From assembly GCA_902762305.1 (NCBI GenBank), contig CACWNW010000001.1, positions 62,001 to 126,000 on the forward strand: 64,000 nucleotides of DNA, in the 5' to 3' direction. The first letter of the stretch is position 1; each line of letters opens with the position of its first letter. Below the pieces are notes generated by a model that was not told the DNA's origin, did not search any database, and saw nothing but the letters and a program-made list of their open reading frames with translations. The position numbers were made by a program, and so were the translations under genes. This document shows, one piece after another, positions 23,347-32,689 of the stretch. The DNA comes from Fibrobacter succinogenes (GTDB lineage Bacteria; Fibrobacterota; Fibrobacteria; Fibrobacterales; Fibrobacteraceae).

Positions 23347-26010
23347 CTATTCTTCGGCAGGAGCCTCAGGAGCGGATTTCTCGACGGAATCGTCATCGAC
23401 CTCGACACCCTGCACGTGGTCGAAGGTCTCCTTCGCCTCGGCGCTGTCATGCTCGATGTCTTCCACGCTCGGGAGCGCGGTGGCGTCTTGCACCATGTCG
23501 CCGTCACGCAGGCTAATCGCCTTCACGCCCTGGGCATTGCGGCCCGTAAGGCGGATGGAATCGGCCTTGATGCGGATGACCTGGCCTTCCTTACTCGTGA
23601 TAATCAAGTCGTAGTCATCGGCGACGCTGTCCACGAACACTGCCGGACCGATCTTGTCGGTAACGTTCAGGTTCTTCACGCCCTTGCTTCCACGACGGGT
23701 AACGCGGTAAGTACCCGGTTCGGAGCGCTTGCCATAACCCTTTTCGGTAATGGTGAGCACCTTGTTGCCTTCCTTGAGCCACAGGAGCGAAATCACCTCG
23801 TCGCCTTCGGCAAGCTTGATACCGCGCACGCCGTGAGTGCCACGGCCCATCGGGCGGAAGCACGTAATCGGGAACGTGACGGCCTGGCCATTGCGGGTCG
23901 CAAGCATCAGGAGGTCCTTCGCAATCGGGCGGCCTTCCAAATCTTCGGAATCATCGCCTTCCACTTCCGGAGCGTCGGTGGCATCGGCTTCGGCAGAGGA
24001 GTCATCACCCGCATTGAGCGAGGCCTTGTATTCCTCTTCGGTCATGCCCACGAGCTGCACCTTCACGAGTTCGTCACCCTCGTCGAGGGTAATGGCGTTC
24101 ACGCCGGCCTTGCGCGGGCGGCTGAACAGCGTGAGGTCCATCTTGTTGATGATACCCTTCTTGGTCGCAAACACGAGGCAGAAGTAGCCGCCGAACTTGC
24201 GCACGGGCACAATCGCCTGGACCTTTTCGCCTTCGGTGAGGCCGACAAAGTTCACAATCGGGCGGCCCTTGCCGTTGCGCGTGCCTTCGGGCAGGCGGTA
24301 GACCTTGGTCCAGTAGGCGCGTCCCTTATTGGTGAACACCAACAGGTAGCTGTGCGTGCTCGCGGTAAAGATCTGGTCGACGTCGTCTTCTTCCTTGAGG
24401 CCGGCACCGATAATGCCCTTGCCGCCACGGCTCTGGGTTTTGAAGGTGTCAATCGGGAGGCGCTTGATGTAGCCTTCCTTGCTCAAGGTAATCACCTGTT
24501 CCTCTTCGGCAATCAGGTCTTCGTAATCGCTGTCATCGACGGATTCGCCGATGGTGGTACGGCGTTCGTCGCCGAACTTGTCCACGATTTCGTCGAGACG
24601 CTTGAGGATAATCGCAATGCGGCGTTCGCGCTTGGCGAGGATATCTTCCAAGTCGGCGACAGTCAGCTTGAGTTCGTTGTACTCGGCTTCCAACTTTTCG
24701 AGGTTGAGGCCCGTGAGCTGGGAGAGTCGCATGTCGACGATAGCCTGCGACTGGATTTCGTCGAGGCTGAAGCGTTCCTGCAAGTTCTGCTTCGCGATTT
24801 CGGTCGTCTTGCTCGACTTGATAATCTGAACGACCTCGTCGATGTTCTGGGTCGCGATGCGCAAGCCTTCGATGATGTGGAGGCGAGCCTTCGCCTTCTT
24901 CAAGTCAAATTCGGTAGCGCGGGTCACCACATCGAGGCGGTGGTCGATGTAAATCTGCACCAAGTCCTTGAGGGTCAAGAGCTTAGGCAGGTTGTTCACG
25001 AGCGCCAGGTTGTAGATGCTGAACGTCGTCTGCAACTGCGTGTACTTGAACAAATTATTCAGGACAACTTCACCCACTGCATCGCGGCGTAGTTCGATCA
25101 CGATGCGGATATCCTTCGCCGATTCATCGCGGATATCGGTGATGCCGTCGACGCGCTTCTCGCGCACGAGTTCCGCAATCTTCTTGCAGAGTTCAGACTT
25201 GTTCACCATGTAGGGGATTTCGGTCACGATGATGCGCGGCTTGCCCTTGGAATCGACTTCGATGTCGGTACGGGCGCGCACGCGGACGCGGCCGTGGCCC
25301 GTAAGGTAGGCGTCGCGGATGCCCGCACGCCCGCAAATGATGGCACCCGTCGGGAAATCCGGGCCCTTCACATACTGCAAAAGTTCTTCGTCCGGAAGTT
25401 CGGGATTCTCGGCCACGGCATGGATTGCGGCAGCAATTTCACGAAGGTTATGCGGAGCCATCGAGGTCGCCATACCCACGGCGATACCCGTAGTACCATT
25501 CACCAGCATGTTCGGGAGCGCAGAAGGCAGCACCAGCGGTTCATCGAGCGTCTCGTCGAAGTTCGGGCCCATGTCGACGGTATCCTTCTCGAGGTCCTCG
25601 AGCATCAGGGCGCCCACGTTGTTCATCTTCGCTTCGGTGTAACGCATTGCAGCGGCACCGTCACCGTCGATGTTACCGAAGTTTCCCTGGCCAAAGACCA
25701 GCGGGTAACGCAGCGAGAAATCCTGCGCCATGCGGACGAGGGTCTCGTAGACGGCGGAGTCGCCATGCGGGTGGTACTTACCAATCACGTCGCCCACGAT
25801 ACGGGCGCTCTTCACGGTAGACTTGTTGGGCACAACACCCAACTTGTGCATACTGAACATCACGCGACGATGCACCGGCTTGAAGCCGTCGCGTGCATCG
25901 GGGAGCGCACGGGCGACAATCACGCTCATGGAATAGCGGAGGTAGCTATCCTGCATGTCCTGTTCGATCAGGCTCTTGAACTGCGATCCTGGTACCAATT
26001 CTTCTGACAT
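23347..26010 (-). CDS. gyrA: DNA gyrase subunit A
   Basis: Breakage-reunion subunit of DNA gyrase. 887 residues with the winged-helix/tower region, coiled coil and C-terminal beta-pinwheel. Catalytic Tyr124 is in [11 protein letters not shown]; the quinolone-resistance region reads [17 protein letters not shown], with Ser85 at the position of E. coli Ser83 and Glu89 at Asp87. A GyrA box (QSRGGKG) in the C-terminal domain marks it as gyrase rather than topoisomerase IV. An acidic insert (about residues 655-685, [20 protein letters not shown]) and an acidic tail are notable. gyrB is not nearby. It lies 6 nt after surE and is likely cotranscribed. Confidence 0.97.
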   Translation of the reverse strand: MSEELVPGSQFKSLIEQDMQDSYLRYSMSVIVARALPDARDGFKPVHRRVMFSMHKLGVVPNKSTVKSARIVGDVIGKYHPHGDSAVYETLVRMAQDFSLRYPLVFGQGNFGNIDGDGAAAMRYTEAKMNNVGALMLEDLEKDTVDMGPNFDETLDEPLVLPSALPNMLVNGTTGIAVGMATSMAPHNLREIAAAIHAVAENPELPDEELLQYVKGPDFPTGAIICGRAGIRDAYLTGHGRVRVRARTDIEVDSKGKPRIIVTEIPYMVNKSELCKKIAELVREKRVDGITDIRDESAKDIRIVIELRRDAVGEVVLNNLFKYTQLQTTFSIYNLALVNNLPKLLTLKDLVQIYIDHRLDVVTRATEFDLKKAKARLHIIEGLRIATQNIDEVVQIIKSSKTTEIAKQNLQERFSLDEIQSQAIVDMRLSQLTGLNLEKLEAEYNELKLTVADLEDILAKRERRIAIILKRLDEIVDKFGDERRTTIGESVDDSDYEDLIAEEEQVITLSKEGYIKRLPIDTFKTQSRGGKGIIGAGLKEEDDVDQIFTASTHSYLLVFTNKGRAYWTKVYRLPEGTRNGKGRPIVNFVGLTEGEKVQAIVPVRKFGGYFCLVFATKKGIINKMDLTLFSRPRKAGVNAITLDEGDELVKVQLVGMTEEEYKASLNAGDDSSAEADATDAPEVEGDDSEDLEGRPIAKDLLMLATRNGQAVTFPITCFRPMGRGTHGVRGIKLAEGDEVISLLWLKEGNKVLTITEKGYGKRSEPGTYRVTRRGSKGVKNLNVTDKIGPAVFVDSVADDYDLIITSKEGQVIRIKADSIRLTGRNAQGVKAISLRDGDMVQDATALPSVEDIEHDSAEAKETFDHVQGVEVDDDSVEKSAPEAPAEE

Positions 26011-26016
26011 TCTTTC

Positions 26017-26808
26017 TTATTCCTCTAGTAATGCATTTATTTCTTTAAAACTTTCTTCGTCCGTCTGGTCGATGCGGTGCGGCGTTATGGTCGCATATCC
26101 CTTATCGAGCAGGAAGTCGTCACTATCGGAGGGCTGTTCGTTCCACAGCTTGTCTCCGTCGAGCTGCCACATTTCACCATCGTGCGCATAATGGTCGGTA
26201 AACATCCCGAGCGCCATACGGGTCGCCCGAAATCCCTTGAATGCACCACTGGCAGGCTTCGGGAAATTCACGTTCCAGAATACTCCGGCAGGAATCTTTT
26301 CGAACAGGCGCTTTTCGACCACCTTCGCGGCAAAATCGATTGCAACCTGGAGCATTCCCTGTTCTGTACCGCGCAGCGAAAGCGCGATACCCGGCACCCC
26401 CCAGAGGGCTGCCTCACGTGCGCCGGCGACCGTGCCCGAATAAAGCGACGAGACACCGGAATTTTCGCCCGCATTAATGCCCGAAAAACACACATCAAAA
26501 GGCCCCGAACCAAGCCCCGAGGTATCGCCCAAACCATAGGCTGCATAATGCCCCAAGGCAAACTTCGTGCAATCGGCCGGGGTCCCGTCGAGCGAGAACA
26601 GCTTGTAGCCCCCCTCGGAAGGCAATTCCTGGACGCGCAGTGCGCGCCGGACCGTAAAGGCGTGAGAAACACCGCTCTGTTCCACTTCGGGAGCGAACAC
26701 GAAAACCTCCCCCAACTGGGAGAGAGCGCCTGCGAGGGCGTGCATTTTTTCGCTTTTCACCCCATCATCATTCGTAACGAGGATGCGCGGTTTTCGTGCG
26801 TTCTGCAT
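26017..26808 (-). CDS. surE: 5'/3'-nucleotidase SurE
   Basis: 263-residue SurE phosphatase, which dephosphorylates nucleoside monophosphates with a divalent metal. The metal site is ILVTNDDG at the N-terminus, and the conserved SGINAGENSG and YSGTVAGAREAALWG segments follow. The start at 26808 (MQNARKPRILVTNDDG) fits the family length; an in-frame ATG at 26925 would add 39 residues running into the neighbouring gene's end. No good ribosome site is seen; a TATATT lies 9 nt upstream. gyrA follows after 6 nt. Confidence 0.92.
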   Translation of the reverse strand: MQNARKPRILVTNDDGVKSEKMHALAGALSQLGEVFVFAPEVEQSGVSHAFTVRRALRVQELPSEGGYKLFSLDGTPADCTKFALGHYAAYGLGDTSGLGSGPFDVCFSGINAGENSGVSSLYSGTVAGAREAALWGVPGIALSLRGTEQGMLQVAIDFAAKVVEKRLFEKIPAGVFWNVNFPKPASGAFKGFRATRMALGMFTDHYAHDGEMWQLDGDKLWNEQPSDSDDFLLDKGYATITPHRIDQTDEESFKEINALLEE

Positions 26809-26817
26809 GTGCTCAAA

Positions 26818-26823
26818 AATATA
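26818..26823 (-). promoter_or_regulatory. -10-like TATATT before surE
   Basis: TATATT on the minus strand, 9 nt before the ATG, no ribosome site between. Suggests a near-leaderless start. Confidence 0.35.
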
Positions 26824-26894
26824 GAAAAACTCTTTAAATTTTAAGTAAAATGAAAGCATTTTTCGCTCCAAAACGGCGAAATTCCGCAATCGGA

Positions 26895-27920
26895 TTACTG
26901 GGCTATCCACAAATCGGGATGCCACATGGAAACGCTGTCCGAATGAATAAACCGGTACACTTTTGACTGAGCATAATCAATCAGAGCAAGGTCCAGGTTT
27001 CCTACCTCCAACGTCGTCAGAGCGCCAATCTGCACCAGAATACCGGGCAGCCATTCCACATGGTCAAAGACCTGCATATCGGGCGCCATAATGGCCTTCA
27101 AGATATTCCCGGCTTCATCTTCGTAAAAGAGGTACTGGTGCCAAACACCTATAGTATCATGAGTCAATTCGCGACCCAAATCTCCTGCCGTTTCCAGAAA
27201 AGAAATCAAATTCGAGGAATCCCTGGACACCGACACATTGCAGACCTGCTGCTCGTTATAACGGTCGATGATGGTGTCTTCATCATCTTTCGCCCAATGG
27301 AAATACAAGTGCGAAGCTCCTGTAACGGCAAAGGAGAAATCGTAAGCGAAGCCCCCGTTATAACTGCGGCCAAATATTTTTTTCGGGGTGCCGAACTTAT
27401 TTCCTTTATACGAAACCTGCCATGTCGCCGACGAAGGCCATTTCTCGCCAATGTTATCTCCGGCGTAATCGACATAGGTTATCACAGTATCGCCATCAGG
27501 CAAAACATACCACCTAGGAATTGCCGCGCTTTCCACATCCAGCGAATCAATTTCTTCGGGATTTTCCAGATTCACGACATAAAGGCGCGAACCAAACGGA
27601 GCTCCCTCGTAAGCAGTGCAAAAAGCAATCTTGCCCCCATCCGGAGAAAACACCGGATGGAACGCATTCCACCCTTCGGCCAGTACCGTTTTTGTTACGG
27701 AGGTGCCGGTATAGTCCAGCAAGGCAAGATAGTTTCCATCGTCGTTGCGGAACACAACCTTAAACTTGCTGCTTCCTAAAACCTTCTCTATGGAACGCGA
27801 ATTCATCTGCAGCTTAAAATGCTTCAGGTCTCGATTCCCGTCATCCGACCCCGATGCGACATCGGGCCCGCACGCAGCAAGCAAAAATAATGCAGGAACG
27901 ATTAACCATTTAAGCGACAT
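26895..27920 (-). CDS. TolB-like beta-propeller lipoprotein (short TIGR02171 relative)
   Basis: 341 residues. Signal MSLKWLIVPALFLLAAC with lipobox LAAC (Cys17). The rest is a WD40/PD40-type propeller (FHPVFSPDGGKIAFCT, IPRWYVLPDGDTVITYVD) matching the middle domain of the two TIGR02171 proteins at 28774 and 34242 almost motif for motif, including ATWQVSYKGNKFGTPKKIF and the terminal MWHPDLWI. It lacks the FGE-like and SGNH-like domains of those proteins. AAGGAATC precedes the ATG, with TATATT about 37 nt upstream. It is divergent from the methyltransferase gene. Confidence 0.75.
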   Translation of the reverse strand: MSLKWLIVPALFLLAACGPDVASGSDDGNRDLKHFKLQMNSRSIEKVLGSSKFKVVFRNDDGNYLALLDYTGTSVTKTVLAEGWNAFHPVFSPDGGKIAFCTAYEGAPFGSRLYVVNLENPEEIDSLDVESAAIPRWYVLPDGDTVITYVDYAGDNIGEKWPSSATWQVSYKGNKFGTPKKIFGRSYNGGFAYDFSFAVTGASHLYFHWAKDDEDTIIDRYNEQQVCNVSVSRDSSNLISFLETAGDLGRELTHDTIGVWHQYLFYEDEAGNILKAIMAPDMQVFDHVEWLPGILVQIGALTTLEVGNLDLALIDYAQSKVYRFIHSDSVSMWHPDLWIAQ

Positions 27921-27991
27921 TCAGATTCCTTTTTCCGAGAAAGACACCTTTTTACAATATAGATTATTTTGGAAACCGAAGACCATATTTG

Positions 27992-27997
27992 TATATT
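27992..27997 (+). promoter_or_regulatory. -10-like TATATT before the methyltransferase gene
   Basis: TATATT in TTTGTATATTTGG, 9 nt before ATG 28007. Confidence 0.35.
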
Positions 27998-28006
27998 TGG
28001 TGTACG

Positions 28007-28762
28007 ATGTACACCGAACCGAAATTCCTCGCCATGAAGGAAACGTCCAAGGCAAAACGCATGGCCGAACTCCTGCGCGTCATCATTTTGCAACTGGGCG
28101 ACGACGTGCCCCGTGCAAAGCGCGATTTCGAAACTTATGCCGGATGGATGAAACTCCCCGAATCGGAACACCTGACCGGCAAGAACCAGGCCCAAATGAT
28201 AGACCTGTACAAGACGTTCCGCATGCGCGCTGGTCTCGGTTTCGAACGCGATGTGTACCTGGAACAGGAACCCGGCGACCGCGAAGTCGCGAACGAAAAA
28301 CCAATCCCGTTCGCTGTCCTCGTCCACAACCTGCGCAGCGCCTTCAATGTGGGTTCTATCATCAGGAGTACAGACTGCTTCGGACTCGAGGGAGTCCACC
28401 TGAGCGGATACAGCACCGGTCCCGACCACGTGACGGTAAAGAGCGCCGCCCGCGGCTGCCAGGAATGGATTCCCATCAAGCGCTGGGATAGCCCGTTCGA
28501 CTGCGTCAAATGGCACAAGGAAAACGGCTACGAGATTATCGCTCTAGAAACAGGCGAAGACATTCCCGGCATCAACGAAGTTTCTTGGCCCAAGAAAGGC
28601 CTCATCATCCTCGGGAACGAGGAGTTAGGAATTGCACCCGAACTCATGGCCGAAGCGACCATGAAGGTGACAATCCCCATGGCAGGCAGAAAGGCGAGCA
28701 TGAACGTCGCCGGAGCATTCGCCATCATGGCTTTCAAAATACGAAGCGACTATACCCCATAG
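28007..28762 (+). CDS. tRNA/rRNA methyltransferase, SpoU (TrmH) family
   Basis: 251 residues. SPOUT-fold 2'-O-ribose methyltransferase. The three SpoU motifs are clear: NVGSIIRSTDCFG (motif 1), IILGNEELGI (motif 2, SAM knot) and IPMAGRKASMNVAGAFAI (motif 3). The N-terminal 90 residues form a helical extension. The target RNA and position cannot be deduced. The start at 28007 (MYTEPKFLAMKE) is tentative; 27989 and 28034 are alternatives in the same frame, none with a ribosome site. The TIGR02171 lipoprotein gene starts 11 nt after its stop. Confidence 0.85.
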   Translation: MYTEPKFLAMKETSKAKRMAELLRVIILQLGDDVPRAKRDFETYAGWMKLPESEHLTGKNQAQMIDLYKTFRMRAGLGFERDVYLEQEPGDREVANEKPIPFAVLVHNLRSAFNVGSIIRSTDCFGLEGVHLSGYSTGPDHVTVKSAARGCQEWIPIKRWDSPFDCVKWHKENGYEIIALETGEDIPGINEVSWPKKGLIILGNEELGIAPELMAEATMKVTIPMAGRKASMNVAGAFAIMAFKIRSDYTP

Positions 28763-28773
28763 CGGCACCAACA

Positions 28774-31491
28774 ATGAAAACCCGATACCTCCTATTCTTA
28801 TTGCCGTGTTTTCTTCTCACTATCAGCTGTTCCAATAGTGAGCTTTACGCCTTCGCCGAGAACACTTCCATCACGGGCGACTTTTCCAAAGAATTCGTCA
28901 AGATAAAAGCCGAAGACAAGTCCGTCGAAATCAAGGATATAAAGACGGAGAACGATACCACCGAAGAAAAATCCATAAAGGTCACTTTCACTTACAACTT
29001 TTACATCGAAAAGCACGAGGTCACCTGCAAGGAATACTTGCAGTTCCGGAAAAACAGCGATTGCGAAAATGATTCGCTGCCGGTAACGAACGTCTCCTAC
29101 ATAGACGCCATTCTCTACGCCAACGAAAAAAGCAAATCCGAAGGTTACGATACCGCCTATTCCTACAAGTCCGTCTCTTGCAACGAGAACAACTGTACTC
29201 AAATCGAAGGCCTCTCGTTCCAGCCCAGTGTCAACGCATACCGCCTCCCCACCGAGGCCGAATGGATTTTAGTGGCGAAGAACGGCTGGAACACAAAAAA
29301 CAGCTGGAACGCAAGCAACGCCAAGTCCTCCCCGCACCCCATATGCAGCAACGGCCAAAACAAGTTCGGCGTCTGCGACATGGAGGGAAACGTATCCGAA
29401 TGGGCGAACGACTGGCTCAGTACAATACTAGACACCTCATTGACAAACTTTATCGGAGCAAACAGCGGCGGTTCTCTCGGTGAACGCGTAATCAAAGGCG
29501 GGAATTACAACTCCGCCACAAAGAACATAAGCCTTCATCTCCGCGGAGACGTCTACACCGTAACTTCATCTACAACCAGCGACTACCTCGGATTCCGACT
29601 CGCCTTCGGGAAAATTCCCGAAGCCCTATGGTACGACGAAAAGATGACATCGTCTGATCTCCCGACCTACCGCATTGCAAGCATCGGCAGCATCCGCAGC
29701 AAAACAGGAACCTTCAAGACCAGGGTCGCCTTCCGGCACGACATTACCGGGAATCTCGCCTACATCGATTACTCAAGCATCGTTCTCGCCCCGCAAGAGA
29801 TTTTCGACACCATAGATTCCTACCATCCGGAAATTTCTCCAGATGGCAGTCGAATTGCCTTCTGTACTAGCCCCGAAGGCGTAAACGCAAAATCAAAGGT
29901 TTACGTGCGTGATTTGAACAAGATTGGGGATAATTTAACCATGCTGGATGTCGATAACGCATCCATTCCCCGCTGGAAGGTCCTGAATTCTAAGGACACC
30001 GTCATCATCTACGTGACATCGGCCAGCAACAACAAATACGAACCTTCGTTCAAGAGCAAGTCCACATGGATGGTCCCGTTCTCTAACGGGAAATTCGGAG
30101 AACCGAAAAAACTCTTTGACGGAGCCTACCATGGTGGAGTCGATGACGACCTGAATTTTGCAGTAACGGGTTCCACGCTCCTGCGAGCGAGAACATCCAG
30201 CGGCAAGGACACCATCTGGTACAACTCCGAACAGGCTTGCAATGCCAGCTTGTCGAAAGACGGAAGCAAGCGGACGCTGTTCCTCGATTTCGGCAGCAAA
30301 GAAGGGCAAAAATTTGCGGGAAAGGATTACGGGATTCACGAAAGAATCCTAGTCATGGACAGCACCGGAAAGCTGATTCAGGCCATCCCCGCACCCAAGG
30401 GCTATTCGTTCGACCATACCGAATGGGTTTCCGAAAACCTGATTACAGCAATGCTCACCACACCAAACGGGACACACGAAAAATTAGTACTGGTCGATCT
30501 CGCCGATTCCTCGATTCTGGAACTTCTCAAGGGTGACGAACTGTGGCATCCGAGCATATGGATTGACGAAGTCAAGGGCACCAAGTCCCCGCTCGATCCC
30601 GATAGCGCAGCGGCCTACTGGAACGACAACGACAACGATCTTCTTGCTACAAAAATGACGGCATTCTGGGCCCTAAGCGATTCCATCGAAGTCATCGCCC
30701 TTGGGTCCTCGCGAGTCAGCCAGGGATTCTCCCCGATTATGATATCTTACGGATACACGTTCAACATGGCAACCATTCCAAACGACATGGATGTCAATCA
30801 GTACCTGTTGAGCAACTACATCTTCCCGCATTGCAAGAAACTCAAATTCATCGTGCTCTCCCTCGATCTGGACCTGTGGTCAGAAAAACCCGGAGTCAAC
30901 GTCAGCAAGAACACGCTTTCGATACCTGGATTCATCTACGACAAAAACCATGACTTCTGGAAAAAAGGCAATGTGTCGTATATTATAGAAGCCAGCAAGC
31001 AACGGATTTCGGAACAAGCGTTTTTGCAGGGATTCTACGACTCCCAAGGAGCAATCAAGAGAAGGGAAGAAAATTCCTGGACCTTCGGGGGCTACAACCC
31101 CAACATAATCCTGTACGATTCCACCTGGAGCGACAACAACGTGTACAGATTCGCGCTTCAGCAGCTCGAAGAAATCATCGTTGCAGCGAAGGAAAGGGAC
31201 GTCAAGATAATTGGGGTCGTATTCCCGCAAAGTCCAGAATATGCAAGAACCGGAGCTTTCGGTAGGCACGGCATGAGGAGGAGCACAGCAATAAAAATCC
31301 TCGACGAGATTGCCCAGCTCGACTCCACCTATTCAAACTTCACATTCATGGACGAGAACAAGATGGGCGCGCACGACTACGAAGACTGGCTCGCTTACGA
31401 TTACGACCACCTGAATGTGTTTGGATCGTTCATAATCTCCAAACGCATCGATTCGGTAATGGTCTCTACGGCTACTTCGAAAGCGCCTTAA
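28774..31491 (+). CDS. TIGR02171-type lipoprotein: FGE-like, TolB propeller and SGNH-like domains
   Basis: 905 residues. Lipobox LTISC (Cys19). Residues about 60-290 have the formylglycine-generating-enzyme (SUMF1) fold: HEVTCKEYLQF, YRLPTEAEWILVAK, CDMEGNVSEWANDW and RVIKGGNY, but the two catalytic cysteines of true FGE are absent, so it is probably a binding domain. Residues about 300-600 form a PD40/TolB-like propeller (YHPEISPDGSRIAFCT). Residues about 620-905 look like an SGNH hydrolase: IEVIALGSSRVSQG at the nucleophile position and DYDHLNVFGS as the D-x-x-H block. Function unknown. The start at 28774 gives the lipoprotein signal. It overlaps the convergent gene at 31472 by 20 nt. Confidence 0.8.
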   Translation: MKTRYLLFLLPCFLLTISCSNSELYAFAENTSITGDFSKEFVKIKAEDKSVEIKDIKTENDTTEEKSIKVTFTYNFYIEKHEVTCKEYLQFRKNSDCENDSLPVTNVSYIDAILYANEKSKSEGYDTAYSYKSVSCNENNCTQIEGLSFQPSVNAYRLPTEAEWILVAKNGWNTKNSWNASNAKSSPHPICSNGQNKFGVCDMEGNVSEWANDWLSTILDTSLTNFIGANSGGSLGERVIKGGNYNSATKNISLHLRGDVYTVTSSTTSDYLGFRLAFGKIPEALWYDEKMTSSDLPTYRIASIGSIRSKTGTFKTRVAFRHDITGNLAYIDYSSIVLAPQEIFDTIDSYHPEISPDGSRIAFCTSPEGVNAKSKVYVRDLNKIGDNLTMLDVDNASIPRWKVLNSKDTVIIYVTSASNNKYEPSFKSKSTWMVPFSNGKFGEPKKLFDGAYHGGVDDDLNFAVTGSTLLRARTSSGKDTIWYNSEQACNASLSKDGSKRTLFLDFGSKEGQKFAGKDYGIHERILVMDSTGKLIQAIPAPKGYSFDHTEWVSENLITAMLTTPNGTHEKLVLVDLADSSILELLKGDELWHPSIWIDEVKGTKSPLDPDSAAAYWNDNDNDLLATKMTAFWALSDSIEVIALGSSRVSQGFSPIMISYGYTFNMATIPNDMDVNQYLLSNYIFPHCKKLKFIVLSLDLDLWSEKPGVNVSKNTLSIPGFIYDKNHDFWKKGNVSYIIEASKQRISEQAFLQGFYDSQGAIKRREENSWTFGGYNPNIILYDSTWSDNNVYRFALQQLEEIIVAAKERDVKIIGVVFPQSPEYARTGAFGRHGMRRSTAIKILDEIAQLDSTYSNFTFMDENKMGAHDYEDWLAYDYDHLNVFGSFIISKRIDSVMVSTATSKAP

Positions 31492-32671
31492 CAGCTTCGG
31501 TCAGGCGGTCAATTGCCTGAATGAGTTCATCCATCTTGGCTTCGCTCACGCCAGCAGCAACGGCAGCAGTTGCAGCCTGGGCCGCAGTTTCGACAGCCTT
31601 CACAGGAGTTTCCTTCACGGGGAGCTTGCCGAACCAGATATCGGGCCAGCGGTCATTACCGGTATGGTACGTAATGCGGGTTGCGGTTTCCACCGGTTCG
31701 CCAATCTTCCAGATATAAAGTTCGTAGTCGAAGATATCGTGGTCGTGGCCCTTGTCAGTCGCACCCCACACGAGCCACTTTCCATCGGGAGAAAGGCGCG
31801 GGAAGTATTCATGGCTGCGGCGGCCCGGCAAATCCATGAGCTTCACGTTCTTCGGGATGCCGAAGAAGCCGACCTTCTCGATTTGCTTGCCATCCTTGGC
31901 AGAGAACCACAGGATTTCGCTCGGAGCGGCAGTACCGCCGTTACCCGTCGGGTTCACACGGTATATCTTGCTGCCGTCAAAGTTCCAGTCAATCTGGCAG
32001 CCGTCACCGGACTTGGTCCACTGGGACTTTTCCAAGTCCCACACACCCGTCTCGCGCATGGAGCCGCGCAGCGTAATCGCCACATGCTTGCCATCGGGGC
32101 TCATGTTCGGTTCCTGCAAAATCACGCCGGACTTGTTGAACGCCTTTTCGCCATCGAGAACCATCTTCTCGGCCTTGCTCGAAAGGTCCATCGTAAAGAC
32201 TTTCCCTGCGCGGCTGAACACGATGGACTTGCCATCGGGCCTCCATGTGCCCCATGTGGCATTGTCCACCACCTTGCGCTCGTTCTCGCCCGAAATATCA
32301 ACCATCCACAGGTCCCACTTTTCAGGATAGTTCGCATCGTTTTCCGGAACCCAGCCGCCCTTGCTGCGGTTGAAGAGCACCGTGGAACCATCCGGAGAAA
32401 TCCTCGGGAACCAGTCCACGTTGTCACCCTTCGTAAGGGCACGCGCATTCGTGCCGTCGGCGTTCATAATCCAGATATCGTGATGGCTGTTTGCACGGCT
32501 TGTCGCCCAGACAACCGCACCTTCGAGTTTACCCTTGAGGGCAGAAAGCGCCTTCTGTTCATCGGCGGTCGGGTCGACTGCCGCACCCGTCGGGGCACCC
32601 TGCTGGGCAAAAACGGCAGACGCAGATGCCACCAGCATCAAGCTAAACAGGGGTTTGAAAAAATTCTTCAT
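31472..32671 (-). CDS. Exported TolB-like beta-propeller protein
   Basis: 399 residues with signal peptide MKNFFKPLFSLMLVASASAVFA. Several PD40 blades are visible (DIWIMNADGTNARALT, WFPRISPDGSTVLFNR, LQEPNMSPDGKHVAIT, EYFPRLSPDGKWLVWG), then an Ala-rich linker and a short coiled-coil C-terminus (MDELIQAIDRLTEAVKALSK). It may bind polysaccharide or a partner in the periplasm or on the surface. GAGGAAG lies 4 nt before the ATG. It follows the GH8 gene by 18 nt and is likely cotranscribed. Its 3' end overlaps the TIGR02171 gene by 20 nt. Confidence 0.75.
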   Translation of the reverse strand: MKNFFKPLFSLMLVASASAVFAQQGAPTGAAVDPTADEQKALSALKGKLEGAVVWATSRANSHHDIWIMNADGTNARALTKGDNVDWFPRISPDGSTVLFNRSKGGWVPENDANYPEKWDLWMVDISGENERKVVDNATWGTWRPDGKSIVFSRAGKVFTMDLSSKAEKMVLDGEKAFNKSGVILQEPNMSPDGKHVAITLRGSMRETGVWDLEKSQWTKSGDGCQIDWNFDGSKIYRVNPTGNGGTAAPSEILWFSAKDGKQIEKVGFFGIPKNVKLMDLPGRRSHEYFPRLSPDGKWLVWGATDKGHDHDIFDYELYIWKIGEPVETATRITYHTGNDRWPDIWFGKLPVKETPVKAVETAAQAATAAVAAGVSEAKMDELIQAIDRLTEAVKALSK

Positions 32672-32689
32672 AAAACTTCCTCACTAGTT

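Noticed and set aside
23233-25092. 619-codon open frame antisense to gyrA
   Set aside because: Codon-bias shadow of gyrA, without motifs; gyrA itself is fully supported on the other strand.
28774-29640. Formylglycine-generating enzyme (sulfatase activating) activity
   Set aside because: The SUMF1-like fold motifs are present but the catalytic Cys pair is absent in both paralogues, so enzyme activity is not claimed.
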